From Saprospiraceae bacterium (GTDB lineage: Bacteria > Bacteroidota > Bacteroidia > Chitinophagales > Saprospiraceae), in assembly GCA_020436935.1 (NCBI GenBank), contig JAGQWX010000044.1:1-40813 (forward strand): a DNA stretch of 40,813 nucleotides, read 5' to 3'. Positions 7,863 through 17,573 of this stretch are shown one piece after another. How positions within the stretch are numbered: position 1 is the stretch's first letter; each line of letters starts with the position of its first letter. The position numbers were made by a program, and so were the translations under genes. The notes beneath the pieces are model-generated. The model worked only from the letters and a program-made list of their open reading frames with translations. It had not been told where the DNA came from and ran no database searches.

Positions 7863-10800
7863 TTAATGTGACCTGTCCTCAGGTGAAGGTCTTTGAGGGT
7901 GCAAAGGACCTTTTTTGGCCAGGGCATCCATGACTTCCTTGATCGCTCTGTCGAGTTGTACATCAACCCCTCTTGCAAGCTGACCCGGATCTTCTTTTAC
8001 CTCAATGTCAGGGGCTACACCGTATCCTTCTCTGAACCACTTTCCATCCGGATCGTAGGCTCTGAATGTTGGTGCAGTAACCGAACCGCCATCAATCAGA
8101 TCCGGAGTTCCTGAAATACCGATAAGTCCTCCCCATGTTCTTGTTCCGATCAGTGGACCGAGTCCCGCCTTTCTGAAATAATCAGGGAAAGCATCACCGC
8201 CTGAACCACTCCATCCATTGATGAGCATGACTTTGGGGCCAATACCCCCGTTAACAGGCCATTGCCAGTCTTTACCATCTCTTACTTTAAAATAAGACAA
8301 AGGTTTTCTGTTGAGCAACTCTACAAACCTGTCTGGAATCTGACCGCCGTTATTGAAGCGTTCATCGATGATGAGACCGTCCTTGTTCCATTGTGCATAG
8401 AACATACGGACCAACTCGTATTGCCCATCCTCTACTCCTGTGCTTGGCACATAGATGTAACCAATCTTGCCATTGGTTTTTTCATCCACATATTTCCTGT
8501 TGGCTTCTATCCAGGCAAGGTTGCGCAGTCTTGTTTCCTCGCTCATGGCCTTGACCAAAACTTTGCGCTCATTTTTCCCACCAGCGTCATCAGCAATGGT
8601 CAATTCGACGGTTTTTCCTGCCTGACCCTCCAGGGCCACATATGGATCTGCAAAGTCAGAAAGAGCAATTCCGTTCACGGCTAGAAGAAAATCACCATCT
8701 TTTACACCAAGACCGGGCTGGTCCAACGGAGAAACAGATTCTGTATCCCAGGCACCGCCTCTGATGATTTTTTTGATTTGATATTTTCCATCCACCAGGG
8801 CAAAGTCAGCACCCAGATAACCTGGACTTTTAGGTTTTGCATATTGGATATCCCCTCCTCCTCTATAAGTGTGGGAGGCGTCCATTTCGCCGATCAACTC
8901 ACCAATGACAAAATTGACATCGTTTCTGGTTACACATTGATCAATCAAAGCGCCGTATTTTGTTCTAAGGGCGTTCCAGTCCAAACCGTGCATGCCAGGA
9001 TCGTAGAAATAATCCCGCTCAATCCTCCAGGCATCGTTAAAGATTTGTTTCCACTCAGCCTTAGGGTCGATTTTCATGACCATGTCCTCTGTTGGCACCA
9101 GTTTATCTGCTTTCTGCCCTTCCTGGACTTTGATGACACTTACACTGTTGTTGCCTGCTCCAACCGCCAGATTCTGACCATCTGCCGACAATTCAAAACT
9201 GCCAACGCCTTCGACAATCGTTTTTGACTCCTGCTCTTCAACATCATAAAATTTGATTGCAGGACTACCTCCTTCGGAGCCTGTATTTGGGAAAACTGTG
9301 TAAATCAATTTACCGGAAGTAGCCGCGATACCGCCATAATTACCCGAAGGCATGGGTAGTTCCACTGCGCGGGCTTCGATACAGTCAAAGTCGATTTTCA
9401 CCCTGGCCACTTCATCATCGGTGGCAGTAGTATCTTTTACTGCTGCTACATCTTTTTTGCCTTTCTTTTTCTTTGGTTCCGGTTTTTCGTCCTTGGCCGG
9501 TTCATCCTTCTTTTCCTCCTCCTTCATCTTCACTTCATCATTTTTGAGGGCCAGTGGGGATGCCACATCTTTTCTCAATGTCAGTGCCATCAATTTTGTA
9601 GAATTGTTGTAGGCCCAGCTGGGGTCGAAGTCGCTGTATGAAGGTGTAAATGCCCTATTGCTTTTGAAATATAAATACTTTCCATCAGGATCAAAAACCG
9701 GAGAATGGTCGCTGTAGAAACCTGATGTGACTTTATTGAGTTTGCCAGTTGCCATTTCGTAGATAAAAATGGCTGAATTAGAATTTTCCTGCGTAATGCT
9801 GAAGGTGATCCATCTGCTGTCAGCCGACCAGTCCACAGCAAAGTCCCGGAGTCCACCTTCGTACAATGCTATGTCTTTCCCAATTTCTTTGACATTTCCA
9901 GTCGCAATATTGGCTACTTTAATTTTCATGGCCTGGTCAATGAAGGCTACATGTTTATTGTCCGGTGACCAAAAAATGGTATATCTGAATCCAGGTCCCA
10001 TTTTTGTGACTGTGCGTGTTTTTGAGGTGGCAACATCGTATAATGTCAGCTCATACTCACCACTGGCATCACTCCACATGGCTATGGACTTTCCATCAGG
10101 TGACCATGCGGGGAATCGTTCCGCGGAACCGGAACTTCTGGTGATGTTTTCCACAAATCCCTTCTCTTTTGGAAGGCTGAACACATCTCCTCTTGCCTCA
10201 ACAAGCACTCTGTTGCCATCTGGTGAGATTTCGTACCAGTGAAAATCTTCTTTTACATTTTTGGTATAGGTCCTCAGGCTTGCAAAATCACCAACGCAAG
10301 ACACTTCTATTGATTTGTATTTTTCATCATTTAGGTTTAAAACATACAATAGGCCACCGGCTTCAAAGACTATGTCATCCGGGCCCATGGATGGGAAATG
10401 GATATCAAAGTCCGTAAATTTGGTGACCTGCGTGTGAGCCTTGGAAGCTGGGTTGTACTTCCAGATGTTGAGCCTTTTATCGGTGCTTGCATCTGACAGA
10501 TAATATAAAACATCGCCATGCCACATGGGGTATTCGTCATTGGCCTCAGAGTTATTGATGTTGGTGCTGGTGAGATTTTTCATATCCATAAGGAATATGT
10601 CTGCAGCCATTCCACCACGATATCTCTTCCAGGTTCGGGCAGATCTTGTACGCTCAGTAAAAGCCAGTGTATTGCCATCAAGTGACAAAGAACCGTGTTC
10701 TCCAATCATCAATGGCAACTTCTCCGGGAGACCACCTCCGGTACTTATTTTGTAAAACTGATTGAATCTTTGTTTGCCACTCGCCATGCTGCTTTTATAC

Positions 10801-11162
10801 AAGAGTGACTTGCCATCAGCGTACCAGTCCAGCAACAAATCGCTCATACCATGTGTGGTCACACGTTTGGGGATACCACCTTCAGCGGGCATAGTGTATA
10901 TGTCGTAGTTGCCATCGTAATTTGCATTGAAGGCGATGGTTTTTCCATCCGGAGAGAACCTTGGATTGGATTCACTGCCGTCGGGTGAACTCAACCGAAA
11001 TGCCTTTCCACCCGATTTGGCAACGATCCACAGGTCATCACCAAAGGCAAATACTATTTTATCTTTAGAAACGTCGGGATGGGCTATCAGGCGGGCATCG
11101 GTTTGCGCCTCAGCCATGAAACTGAAAATGCATAAGAAAAATGCAATATAAAATGATTTCAT
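7863..11162 (-). CDS. Tricorn-like S41 family serine protease with beta-propeller and PDZ domains
   Basis: A 1099-residue secreted protein (MKSFYIAFFLCIFSF, cleavage near AEAQ). The first ~530 residues carry WD40/TolB-type propeller repeats (SPDGSESNPRFSPDGKTIAF, FPAWSPDGKSIAM, HSPVFDPDGKYLYF). A Lys/Glu-rich linker follows at about 540-585 (KKKKGKK). Then come a core domain with the catalytic His (DASHTY, H764), a PDZ domain (YLGADFALVDGKY; GVKDGDFLLAVNG), and the S41 domain with DERFNNGG and nucleophile motif GWSGSGGD (Ser about 987). The order propeller-C1-PDZ-C2 matches archaeal Tricorn, which degrades peptides. Here it is exported, so it probably digests peptides in the periplasm. A terminator follows the gene. 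Confidence 0.93.
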   Translation of the reverse strand: MKSFYIAFFLCIFSFMAEAQTDARLIAHPDVSKDKIVFAFGDDLWIVAKSGGKAFRLSSPDGSESNPRFSPDGKTIAFNANYDGNYDIYTMPAEGGIPKRVTTHGMSDLLLDWYADGKSLLYKSSMASGKQRFNQFYKISTGGGLPEKLPLMIGEHGSLSLDGNTLAFTERTRSARTWKRYRGGMAADIFLMDMKNLTSTNINNSEANDEYPMWHGDVLYYLSDASTDKRLNIWKYNPASKAHTQVTKFTDFDIHFPSMGPDDIVFEAGGLLYVLNLNDEKYKSIEVSCVGDFASLRTYTKNVKEDFHWYEISPDGNRVLVEARGDVFSLPKEKGFVENITRSSGSAERFPAWSPDGKSIAMWSDASGEYELTLYDVATSKTRTVTKMGPGFRYTIFWSPDNKHVAFIDQAMKIKVANIATGNVKEIGKDIALYEGGLRDFAVDWSADSRWITFSITQENSNSAIFIYEMATGKLNKVTSGFYSDHSPVFDPDGKYLYFKSNRAFTPSYSDFDPSWAYNNSTKLMALTLRKDVASPLALKNDEVKMKEEEKKDEPAKDEKPEPKKKKGKKDVAAVKDTTATDDEVARVKIDFDCIEARAVELPMPSGNYGGIAATSGKLIYTVFPNTGSEGGSPAIKFYDVEEQESKTIVEGVGSFELSADGQNLAVGAGNNSVSVIKVQEGQKADKLVPTEDMVMKIDPKAEWKQIFNDAWRIERDYFYDPGMHGLDWNALRTKYGALIDQCVTRNDVNFVIGELIGEMDASHTYRGGGDIQYAKPKSPGYLGADFALVDGKYQIKKIIRGGAWDTESVSPLDQPGLGVKDGDFLLAVNGIALSDFADPYVALEGQAGKTVELTIADDAGGKNERKVLVKAMSEETRLRNLAWIEANRKYVDEKTNGKIGYIYVPSTGVEDGQYELVRMFYAQWNKDGLIIDERFNNGGQIPDRFVELLNRKPLSYFKVRDGKDWQWPVNGGIGPKVMLINGWSGSGGDAFPDYFRKAGLGPLIGTRTWGGLIGISGTPDLIDGGSVTAPTFRAYDPDGKWFREGYGVAPDIEVKEDPGQLARGVDVQLDRAIKEVMDALAKKGPLHPQRPSPEDRSH

Positions 11163-11290
11163 ATCAACTTTTTGGTTTTAAAAAAACCTTGAATTTAAAC
11201 CTTTCAGTTCAGATCCTTTAGGATTTTCGACAGCATTAACCATTTGTTGGACGTAGGTCGCCTGTTGATATTATAAATCGAATTGTCAAA

Positions 11291-11330
11291 TACAAAAAGT
11301 GGTCAGACACTGATCTGATCACTTTTTGTA
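11291..11330. terminator. hairpin terminator, second copy of the 4151-4187 element
   Basis: A 17-bp stem, TACAAAAAGTGGTCAGA (11291-11307) with TCTGATCACTTTTTGTA (11314-11330), has one G-T wobble and a 6-nt loop. It lies 68 bp beyond the stop of the minus-strand membrane-protein gene, with a T-run on either strand. The left arm plus flank matches 4145-4166. Confidence 0.75.
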
Positions 11331-11397
11331 TATCTCACTGAATATCAATACATTATATTTTTTCTCTATGCTATTATTTTTAGGTATGAAATCTTGC

Positions 11398-12642
11398 CTA
11401 ATTAAAGCCAAAAAGAATGGGAAAAAAGAAGACCACAATGACAGTCCAGGCAGTATAAATGGGTAAGAAACCGGCTATTTTAAGTTCTACATCAGCGATT
11501 TTACGGCTGTCTTTCAGTGCATTAAACAGTTGGTGCGTGACCAGCACCAGGTGGGTGAGGATAAGGATATTGCCGCCCAATACAGCCAGTCTGTTGGGTG
11601 TAATTCCCCACTCAGAAATCCTGAAAATGATGGCTGAAAGCGCTATTCCGTTGATGATGATGCTCACCACTGAGAGCAAAAACAACATCCACGTATTGAA
11701 TTGAGCAGTTGTACCCCTTGAAGATTCCACAACAGAAAATAAGATCAAAGCCATCACCCCAAGGAGAAGCACATTGAAAATCAATAGGAACTCCCGGTCA
11801 TTGTATGGGTCTTTACCTGTATAAATCATGGCCGTAAGGTAGATGACCAACATAACAAGGACAAGAGGGGTGAACACCTTGGCTATGATGGGAGATACAT
11901 TTTTGACCAGTTGGGGATTGGATCTCACCAAAAAAGTGGCAATCATGGGTATGGCAGCCCCGCCCCAGATGGCAATTTTTTCAAAATAAAAGTCTTCAAT
12001 ACTGATGTTGATCAATTGAAACAATCCAATGGTGATGGCCGACAAAAGCATTCCGGAGATGAAAATCACGGTGCTCAGGACAACCAGGTCTCCATTGTAC
12101 CTGAGAAAGTCTATACGCCCTGTGAGGTTTTCATACTTACCCCCCGAAAATATAAATCCTGTCAAAGCCCAAAGCAACAGAGGGAGGTGAATAAAGGCCA
12201 AAGTCACGGTATCCCTGCCCTGTTCATCCGGCAAAAGATTGATGTATATGGCTGCCGAAATGAATACGAGTGCCAAAATGCCGGATGTGACCCTAGACAA
12301 ACCTGTTTTCCAGGCAAAGTAAATGGCAATTGCAGGAAAAGCTACAAAAGAGATATTTCTTGGAAAATAGAGGTCTGGTTTTATGCCGAGGAAAAACCCG
12401 AGTTTGGCAATCAACCCTGCCAGAAATGACAATGCGAGCACGATGTAGATTTCATTTTTACTTCCCCAGGAAATTTCAGGCTGTTTGAAGTGCAGACGCT
12501 GCTGCCACGCGTTGGCAACGGGATGATCTGTCAGTGATGGGAATAAAGCGTCAAACGACTTGATAAAAGTTGATTTGTCTTTGCGATACAACTGCTCCAG
12601 CATCTCAGGATGGTCGATATTGTTTCTGATGTCCTGTATCAT
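11398..12642 (-). CDS. polytopic membrane protein (DUF4153-like), unknown function
   Basis: A 414-residue integral membrane protein. A soluble N-terminal ~75 residues (MIQDIRNNIDHPEMLEQLYR) is followed by roughly ten to eleven hydrophobic helices with short loops. Clear segments include IYIVLALSFLAGLIAKLGFF, ILALVFISAAIYI and VVFFFPILFGF at the C-terminus. It resembles DUF4153-type proteins, but I am not certain of the family. Its promoter carries the same 17-bp palindrome (12686-12702) as the promoter of the neighbouring membrane-protein/winged-helix operon, which suggests shared control by that regulator. Confidence 0.75.
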   Translation of the reverse strand: MIQDIRNNIDHPEMLEQLYRKDKSTFIKSFDALFPSLTDHPVANAWQQRLHFKQPEISWGSKNEIYIVLALSFLAGLIAKLGFFLGIKPDLYFPRNISFVAFPAIAIYFAWKTGLSRVTSGILALVFISAAIYINLLPDEQGRDTVTLAFIHLPLLLWALTGFIFSGGKYENLTGRIDFLRYNGDLVVLSTVIFISGMLLSAITIGLFQLINISIEDFYFEKIAIWGGAAIPMIATFLVRSNPQLVKNVSPIIAKVFTPLVLVMLVIYLTAMIYTGKDPYNDREFLLIFNVLLLGVMALILFSVVESSRGTTAQFNTWMLFLLSVVSIIINGIALSAIIFRISEWGITPNRLAVLGGNILILTHLVLVTHQLFNALKDSRKIADVELKIAGFLPIYTAWTVIVVFFFPILFGFN

Positions 12643-12685
12643 TTTTTTAAAAATTAGATGATTGTAATTTATTATTTATAAAAGT

Positions 12686-12702
12686 ACTTTGAATTTCAAA
12701 GT
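12686..12702. promoter_or_regulatory. 17-bp palindromic operator, copy 1
   Basis: ACTTTGAATTTCAAAGT is an inverted repeat 44 bp upstream of the minus-strand membrane-protein start at 12642. Read on the minus strand it is followed by ACTTTT, exactly as at 13662-13678. It is a likely operator for the winged-helix protein encoded at 12754-13053. Confidence 0.65.
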
Positions 12703-12753
12703 TGATAGATCAAAAAAAACCGACCTTAGCCGATTCCATTATTTTTTAAAAAA

Positions 12754-13053
12754 TTATTTCTGTGACTTAATCAGTTGTTCAAGTGTATTGAGATGATCTT
12801 CAAAAGCCTTTTTTCCGGTTTTGGTGATAAAATACCTGGTATTGGGTTTTCTTCCTATGAAAGTTTTTTCAACACCAATGAATTCTTCTTTTTCGAGTGC
12901 CTTGAGGTGGGTTGCCAGATTACCATCGGTGGCGTCGAGATATTCTTTCAGCGCATTGAAGTCCATGTCTTCATTGGCAGAAAGTACCGCCATGATGCCT
13001 AGTCTGATCCGACTTTCAAAAGCCTTATGTAATCCGTTGATGAAATCTTTCAC
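12754..13053 (-). CDS. winged-helix transcriptional regulator (ArsR/MarR-like)
   Basis: A 99-residue DNA-binding protein. The start is a GTG at 13051-13053 that overlaps the upstream stop as GTGA; a longer frame extends upstream but would run inside the neighbour. The sequence is a compact winged helix: FESRIRLGIMAVL (helix 1), MDFNALKEYL (helix 2), GNLATHLKALEKEEFI (recognition helix), and the wing KPNTRYFITKTGKKAF. Proteins of this type often repress their own operon. Here two identical-type palindromes lie at the promoters of this operon and of the adjacent membrane-protein gene, consistent with autoregulation. No metal-binding Cys cluster is visible. Confidence 0.85.
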   Translation of the reverse strand: MKDFINGLHKAFESRIRLGIMAVLSANEDMDFNALKEYLDATDGNLATHLKALEKEEFIGVEKTFIGRKPNTRYFITKTGKKAFEDHLNTLEQLIKSQK

Positions 13054-13652
13054 CTTTCGTATTTGATGTAAATGTAAATACCGTACAATAAATTGAGGAA
13101 TCCAAATCCGAGTGCCCAAAATAAAAGACCATATGAAGTAAACAGTCCGGCCAATAATCCCAACACTATCTGAATAACTCCAAGTATCCTCACCTCCTTG
13201 AAAGTATACGCACCTGCACTAAACATGGCTATACCGTAGAAAACCAGGGTCAAGGGCGCCAGCAGATCATAATATCCCTTCACAATGGCGAGCAGAACGA
13301 TCAAACCTCCAGCGATCAGCGGAACCATCAGTTGTTCCATAAGGCGTTTTGAAGTTTTATTCCATACCTTTTCATTTCTTTTCTGAGCCCTTTTATAAGA
13401 CAGAAAAGCCGCTGTACCAATGGCCAGCACCACCATTACAGCTCCCAACATTATGATGTCACTGTTTGTGGCTTGCTGCACCTCTTCGTCGGGTTTGAAC
13501 TTTAAATAAGTATGGGCAATATAAGCTCCTACAATGCCATAGATTCCGGCCATGACTCCAGCCCAACCCGACAAGGACAAAAACTTCGATGAACGTTCCA
13601 TCATGGACCGTATCTCTGCAATGTCACTTAAATAATCCTGATCCTTTTTCAT
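13050..13652 (-). CDS. membrane protein cotranscribed with winged-helix regulator
   Basis: A 200-residue protein with about six membrane helices. Start at the ATG 13650-13652 (MKKDQDYLSDIAEIRSMMER); an open extension further upstream overlaps hutG and is rejected. A short cytosolic helix precedes paired membrane segments (LSGWAGVMAGIYGIVGAYIA, IIMLGAVMVVLAIGTAAF, LMVPLIAGGLIVLLAIVKGY, and three more). It is the first gene of a two-gene unit and overlaps the regulator by four bases, implying translational coupling. Unknown function; perhaps a membrane stress or signal-sensing partner of the regulator, but that is conjecture. Confidence 0.82.
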   Translation of the reverse strand: MKKDQDYLSDIAEIRSMMERSSKFLSLSGWAGVMAGIYGIVGAYIAHTYLKFKPDEEVQQATNSDIIMLGAVMVVLAIGTAAFLSYKRAQKRNEKVWNKTSKRLMEQLMVPLIAGGLIVLLAIVKGYYDLLAPLTLVFYGIAMFSAGAYTFKEVRILGVIQIVLGLLAGLFTSYGLLFWALGFGFLNLLYGIYIYIKYER

Positions 13653-13661
13653 GAAAAAAGT

Positions 13662-13680
13662 ACTTTGAAATACAAAGTTA
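13662..13680. promoter_or_regulatory. 17-bp palindromic operator, copy 2, overlapping a -7 element
   Basis: ACTTTGAAATACAAAGT (13662-13678) is an inverted repeat 9 bp before the ATG at 13652. On the minus strand the sequence TAACTTTG (13680-13673) matches the Bacteroidota -7 consensus TAnnTTTG, so a bound protein would block transcription. It shares the half-sites and the downstream ACTTTT with 12686-12702. Confidence 0.65.
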
Positions 13681-13740
13681 CTTCTCTTTTTGATTTTAAA
13701 CACTTTTTGAAGGGATTTTTTTAGTGGGTGTTGAAAATGG

Positions 13741-14679
13741 TCACCGATGATATCTGATGAAATCTGTGACGAGATATGCTGTGAGTTTACCCATGAGTGG
13801 ATTGGACTGACCATTTTCCAATCTTGCTGCACCCTCTGCAATATGTAAATAGATGGGCTTGATTGCACGACATGCCCTAAAGATGATGTTTCTCACTTCC
13901 CGGCTTTGCAGGCCACAAGGGCTTTCAGCACTGGACAAACTGTGCTCAATTGCATCGAGATCTAGTTCCAGACCTACTTTATTTGGAGTGAGAAACTGAA
14001 ATGTTTGTGTTATGGCCTCATCGAATCTGATTTTTTCTTCGATGAATAAGTCTTCATAATAAATGGCCTTCAATCTGGGGTCTGCCTCAATCTTCTCACG
14101 GATGTATTGGGAATTGTAGTTTTTATGAAGGCCAAACATGGCATATTTTTCCAGGAATCCTTCTTCAAGAGCGTAGGAAAATCCATTGCCACTGTGCCTG
14201 CCTTCCAGCCTGCGAAGATCTGCATGCGCGTCTACATTGATCACCTGGATGCCAGCTTTGCTTGATAGTGCCATACCTTTGATGATTCCGTAGGCATTGT
14301 TATGTCCTCCGCCAATCACGATGGGCACCTTGCCACTGTCAGCAATGGTCTGAATCACCTCTGTCACTACCCCATCTATTTCATCAATGCTGCTGTCCTC
14401 AGTTGTCATCAAAACTCCTCCCAGGCTAATGTATTCGCCAGAAAGCTCGGCGGTACTCTGCACATTGCAAAATGATTTTAAGAACTCGGGCCAAAGGCTT
14501 TCAGTGCCTTTTATCCCTCGGTTCAGACTTACACCAATAGACTCAGGCAGTCCGATGACCACAAAAATTGCTTTGGGGTCGAGTCCTGCCAGCATTTCCT
14601 GACCCAACTTTACTTCGCCATCGCGAATGTTGGTGTGCGTCAAGGCCTCTCCTTCTTTATACCAATGGAATGTTGTCAT
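13741..14679 (-). CDS. hutG: formimidoylglutamase (arginase/ureohydrolase family)
   Basis: A 312-residue enzyme for the last step of histidine breakdown: N-formimino-L-glutamate plus water to L-glutamate plus formamide. The manganese-binding ureohydrolase motifs are present: GGGHNN (His126), NVDAHADLR (Asp150, His152, Asp154) and LELDLDAIE (Asp240, Asp242). The Asp in DLD-A-IE and the GGGHNN variant of GGGHE/D fit formimidoylglutamase-like rather than arginase sequences. It is the last gene of the hut operon. Its ATG overlaps the hutI stop as ATGA, indicating translational coupling. The context hutH-hutU-hutI directly upstream makes the assignment secure. Cytoplasmic. Confidence 0.95.
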   Translation of the reverse strand: MTTFHWYKEGEALTHTNIRDGEVKLGQEMLAGLDPKAIFVVIGLPESIGVSLNRGIKGTESLWPEFLKSFCNVQSTAELSGEYISLGGVLMTTEDSSIDEIDGVVTEVIQTIADSGKVPIVIGGGHNNAYGIIKGMALSSKAGIQVINVDAHADLRRLEGRHSGNGFSYALEEGFLEKYAMFGLHKNYNSQYIREKIEADPRLKAIYYEDLFIEEKIRFDEAITQTFQFLTPNKVGLELDLDAIEHSLSSAESPCGLQSREVRNIIFRACRAIKPIYLHIAEGAARLENGQSNPLMGKLTAYLVTDFIRYHR

Positions 14680-15908
14680 ATCACCGAACCTTTGATGTAA
14701 ACCTGATCGATGAGGTTTTCACCGAAACTGTAGGTAAAATATGCTAAAGAAGGCATGGACTTTGTTAGGACCAGATTTGCTTGTTTACCCCGGTCAATGC
14801 TGCCTGTTTGATGGGCCAAATCCATAGCCGCAGCACCGTTGATGGTGGCTGCTGTAATGGCTTCCTGTGGTAATATTTTCATTTGAATGCAGGCCAGGCT
14901 CAACAATAAAGGCATGTTGCCTGACGGAGACGAACCCGGATTGTAGTCCGTGGCCAGGGCAAAACCAAGCCCCTCATCGATCAGTTTTTTGGCGGGCGGA
15001 TAGGTCAGCCTTAAAAACATCGCCGCTGTCGGAAGCAAACATGGTATGGTATTACTTTCTTTCAAAAGCCCGATTTCTTCATCATTCAATTGCTCGAGGT
15101 GATCAGCACTGATGGCTCGATTTTTTACAGCAGCCCTTACTCCTCCAGAATGGTGGAGCTGATTGGCGTGCACTTTGGCCCGCATGCCAAAACGCTGTCC
15201 GCATTCCAAAATACGGTTTGTTTCTTCCTCGCTGAAAAAGCCGTCCTCACAAAAAACATCGATGTAATCTGCAAGCCCGCTCCCGCCAATTGCCGGGATA
15301 AATTTTTCAATCACATCGTCAACATATTTCCCTTGCTGTGCCTTGTAAGACCTGGGTGTCGCATGGACGAGGTAGGTAGACTTGATGTTGACGGTTAGGC
15401 TTTCTTTTAGCCTTCTGATGACGCGCAACATTTTCATTTCGCCTTCCAAAGTCATCGAATACCCACTCTTGATTTCGACGGATGCTGTGCCCAGACGCAT
15501 CATGTTTTCCAGCCGCAGTTTTGCAGCATGGTACAAATCGTCTTCGGAGGTATCATTGAGCAGATCGGCTGAATGAAGAATGCCTCCTCCCCTGGCGGCA
15601 ATTTCTTCATACTTCAGCCCATTGATCTTGTCTACATATTCTTTTTCCCTGCTGCCGGCGAAAACCAGATGGGTGTGTGAGTCGCACCATGCCGGCAAGA
15701 TGAATTGGCCGGAAGCATCCACTATCTCCTCAAAATTTTCCTGGTTTTCGGGACATGATGCCATGGGTCCAAAATCATGAATGAGCCCTTGCTTTATCAC
15801 CAGGAAGGCATGGCTTATGCTTTTTAAATCTGCCATGGCGCTACCTTTGACCAGGGAAGCCCCAGCATCAACGCCGCAAAGACCTTTTATATTTTTTATC
15901 AGTTTCAA
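14676..15908 (-). CDS. hutI: imidazolonepropionase
   Basis: A 410-residue amidohydrolase that opens 4-imidazolone-5-propionate to N-formimino-L-glutamate, the third step of histidine degradation. Metal site: [10 protein letters not shown] (His78, His80); further ligand/substrate motifs [19 protein letters not shown] and [10 protein letters not shown]. Length is normal for the family (about 400-415). The start is a TTG at 15906-15908 overlapping the hutU stop as TTGA; the first in-frame ATG ([11 protein letters not shown]) would remove the first 24 residues, including the conserved N-terminal strand. Cytoplasmic; third gene of the operon. Confidence 0.95.
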   Translation of the reverse strand: MKLIKNIKGLCGVDAGASLVKGSAMADLKSISHAFLVIKQGLIHDFGPMASCPENQENFEEIVDASGQFILPAWCDSHTHLVFAGSREKEYVDKINGLKYEEIAARGGGILHSADLLNDTSEDDLYHAAKLRLENMMRLGTASVEIKSGYSMTLEGEMKMLRVIRRLKESLTVNIKSTYLVHATPRSYKAQQGKYVDDVIEKFIPAIGGSGLADYIDVFCEDGFFSEEETNRILECGQRFGMRAKVHANQLHHSGGVRAAVKNRAISADHLEQLNDEEIGLLKESNTIPCLLPTAAMFLRLTYPPAKKLIDEGLGFALATDYNPGSSPSGNMPLLLSLACIQMKILPQEAITAATINGAAAMDLAHQTGSIDRGKQANLVLTKSMPSLAYFTYSFGENLIDQVYIKGSVI

Positions 15909-17569
15909 TCCATCTGCTTTGTGTCCAGTAAAATGCCATAATGCTCACCGGTTTTTTTGGCGAGTTCATAGCCGGCATCTGCGTGCCTGATGACACCCAA
16001 TCCGCAATCGTTGCGCAAGACCCTGCTGAGTCTGCGGTCAGCGTCATCTGTTCCGTCGGCAAGGATGACCATTCCTGCATGTATGGAATACCCCATACCT
16101 ACCCCTCCGCCGTGGTGAAGGGATACCCAGGTGGCTCCTCCTGCTGTATTCATGAGCGCGTTGAGGATGGGCCAGTCTGCAACAGCATCGGAACCATCCA
16201 ACATGCCTTCAGTCTCCCTGTTGGGCGATGCAACCGAACCAGTATCCAGATGGTCGCGGCCTATAACAATAGGGGCTTTCAGTTGGCCGTCCCGGACCAT
16301 CTTGTTGAACAGTAGCCCTGCCTTTTCTCTTTCGCCCTGTCCCAACCAACAAATTCTCGCCGGAAGCCCCTGGAAGGCTATTCTCTCACCGGCCAACCTG
16401 ATCCATCGGTGTAAACTTTTGTTGTCCGGAAACAATTGGAGCAGTGCTTCATCTGTTTTTCTGATGTCATCTGGATCTCCACTCAGAGCGACCCATCTGA
16501 AAGGGCCTTTACCTTCGCAAAACATTGGTCTTATGAAGGCAGGCACAAAACCAGGAAAATCAAAAGCATTTTTGACTCCATTTTCCTGAGCCCTGGCTCT
16601 GATATTGTTGCCATAATCAAAGGTTACAGCTCCTCGCTTTTGGAGCTCCAACATGCATTTTACATGGATGGCTACAGCGTCATAACATCTCTTCACATAT
16701 TCTTCCGGAGCATTTTCTCTCATGGCATGTGCTTCTGCCACTACCATATTGTTGGGGAAATAACCGGTCAAAAGGTCATGAGCTGAGGTCTGGTCGGTAA
16801 GGGTGTCCGGAGTTATTTTTCTGTCTATCAATCGTTGCAAAAGGTCAATGGCATTGCATTCCACACCAATGGAAACAGCATTTCCTTTTGATTTATGTTC
16901 CAGTGCCAGGTCAATGGCTTCATCGATATCTGTCATGTGCACATCGAGGTAGGAAGTGTCCAATCGCTTTCTGATCCTCCATCCTTCTACTTCAGCTGCA
17001 AGACAAACCCCGCCATTCATGGTAATGGCCAGTGGCTGAGCTCCGCCCATACCACCAAGTCCCGCAGTAACGTTGAGCCGCCCCTTTAAACTTCCTCCAA
17101 AATGTTGCCTGGCCAGTTCGGCGAAGGTCTCGTATGTACCCTGGACTATTCCCTGCGAACCAATGTAAATCCAGGATCCCGCAGTCATCTGGCCATACAT
17201 CATGAGTCCCTTTTTTTCAAGTTCATCAAAGTGTTTCCAGTTGGCCCAGTTGGGAACGAGCTGGCTATTGGATATCAAAACCCTGGGTGCGTCTTTATGT
17301 GTCGGCATGATGCCAACGGGCTTGCCAGATTGTATGAGCAAGGTTTCATCGTCTTCAAGGATCTGGAGGCAATGGATGATTTGATACAAGGCTTGGTGAT
17401 TGCGTGCAGCCTTGCCCCTACCCCCGTAGACGATGAGTTCTTCGGGCTTTTCCGCTACATCAGGATGAAGATTATTGAGCAACATGCGCAAGGCGGCTTC
17501 CTGTTGCCAACCCTTGCAGGTCATTTTTCCGGTGTTGAATGTGGGTATTTCTGAAAGCAAGGATGCCAT
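15905..17569 (-). CDS. hutU: urocanate hydratase (urocanase)
   Basis: A 554-residue NAD-dependent enzyme converting urocanate to imidazolonepropionate. The ATG at 17567-17569 gives the usual family length (about 550-560); an open extension upstream overlaps hutH and is rejected. Signature blocks are [10 protein letters not shown] (48-57), [19 protein letters not shown], the NAD-binding [14 protein letters not shown], and [13 protein letters not shown] with Cys407 at the position of the active-site Cys of Pseudomonas urocanase. Four bases separate it from the hutH stop and its own stop overlaps hutI. Cytoplasmic, second step of the pathway. Confidence 0.96.
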   Translation of the reverse strand: MASLLSEIPTFNTGKMTCKGWQQEAALRMLLNNLHPDVAEKPEELIVYGGRGKAARNHQALYQIIHCLQILEDDETLLIQSGKPVGIMPTHKDAPRVLISNSQLVPNWANWKHFDELEKKGLMMYGQMTAGSWIYIGSQGIVQGTYETFAELARQHFGGSLKGRLNVTAGLGGMGGAQPLAITMNGGVCLAAEVEGWRIRKRLDTSYLDVHMTDIDEAIDLALEHKSKGNAVSIGVECNAIDLLQRLIDRKITPDTLTDQTSAHDLLTGYFPNNMVVAEAHAMRENAPEEYVKRCYDAVAIHVKCMLELQKRGAVTFDYGNNIRARAQENGVKNAFDFPGFVPAFIRPMFCEGKGPFRWVALSGDPDDIRKTDEALLQLFPDNKSLHRWIRLAGERIAFQGLPARICWLGQGEREKAGLLFNKMVRDGQLKAPIVIGRDHLDTGSVASPNRETEGMLDGSDAVADWPILNALMNTAGGATWVSLHHGGGVGMGYSIHAGMVILADGTDDADRRLSRVLRNDCGLGVIRHADAGYELAKKTGEHYGILLDTKQMD

Positions 17570-17573
17570 GGTG

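Noticed and set aside
8262-10755. Plus-strand genes opposite the S41 protease
   Set aside because: Several open frames of 70-160 codons are antisense shadows of the protease's codon pattern.
13054-13119. Longer N-terminus for the winged-helix regulator
   Set aside because: It lies inside the upstream gene; the GTG overlapping the stop as GTGA is the better start.
13653-13868. Longer N-terminus for the 13050 membrane protein
   Set aside because: It would overlap hutG and pass through the palindromic operator; the ATG at 13652 gives a plausible start.
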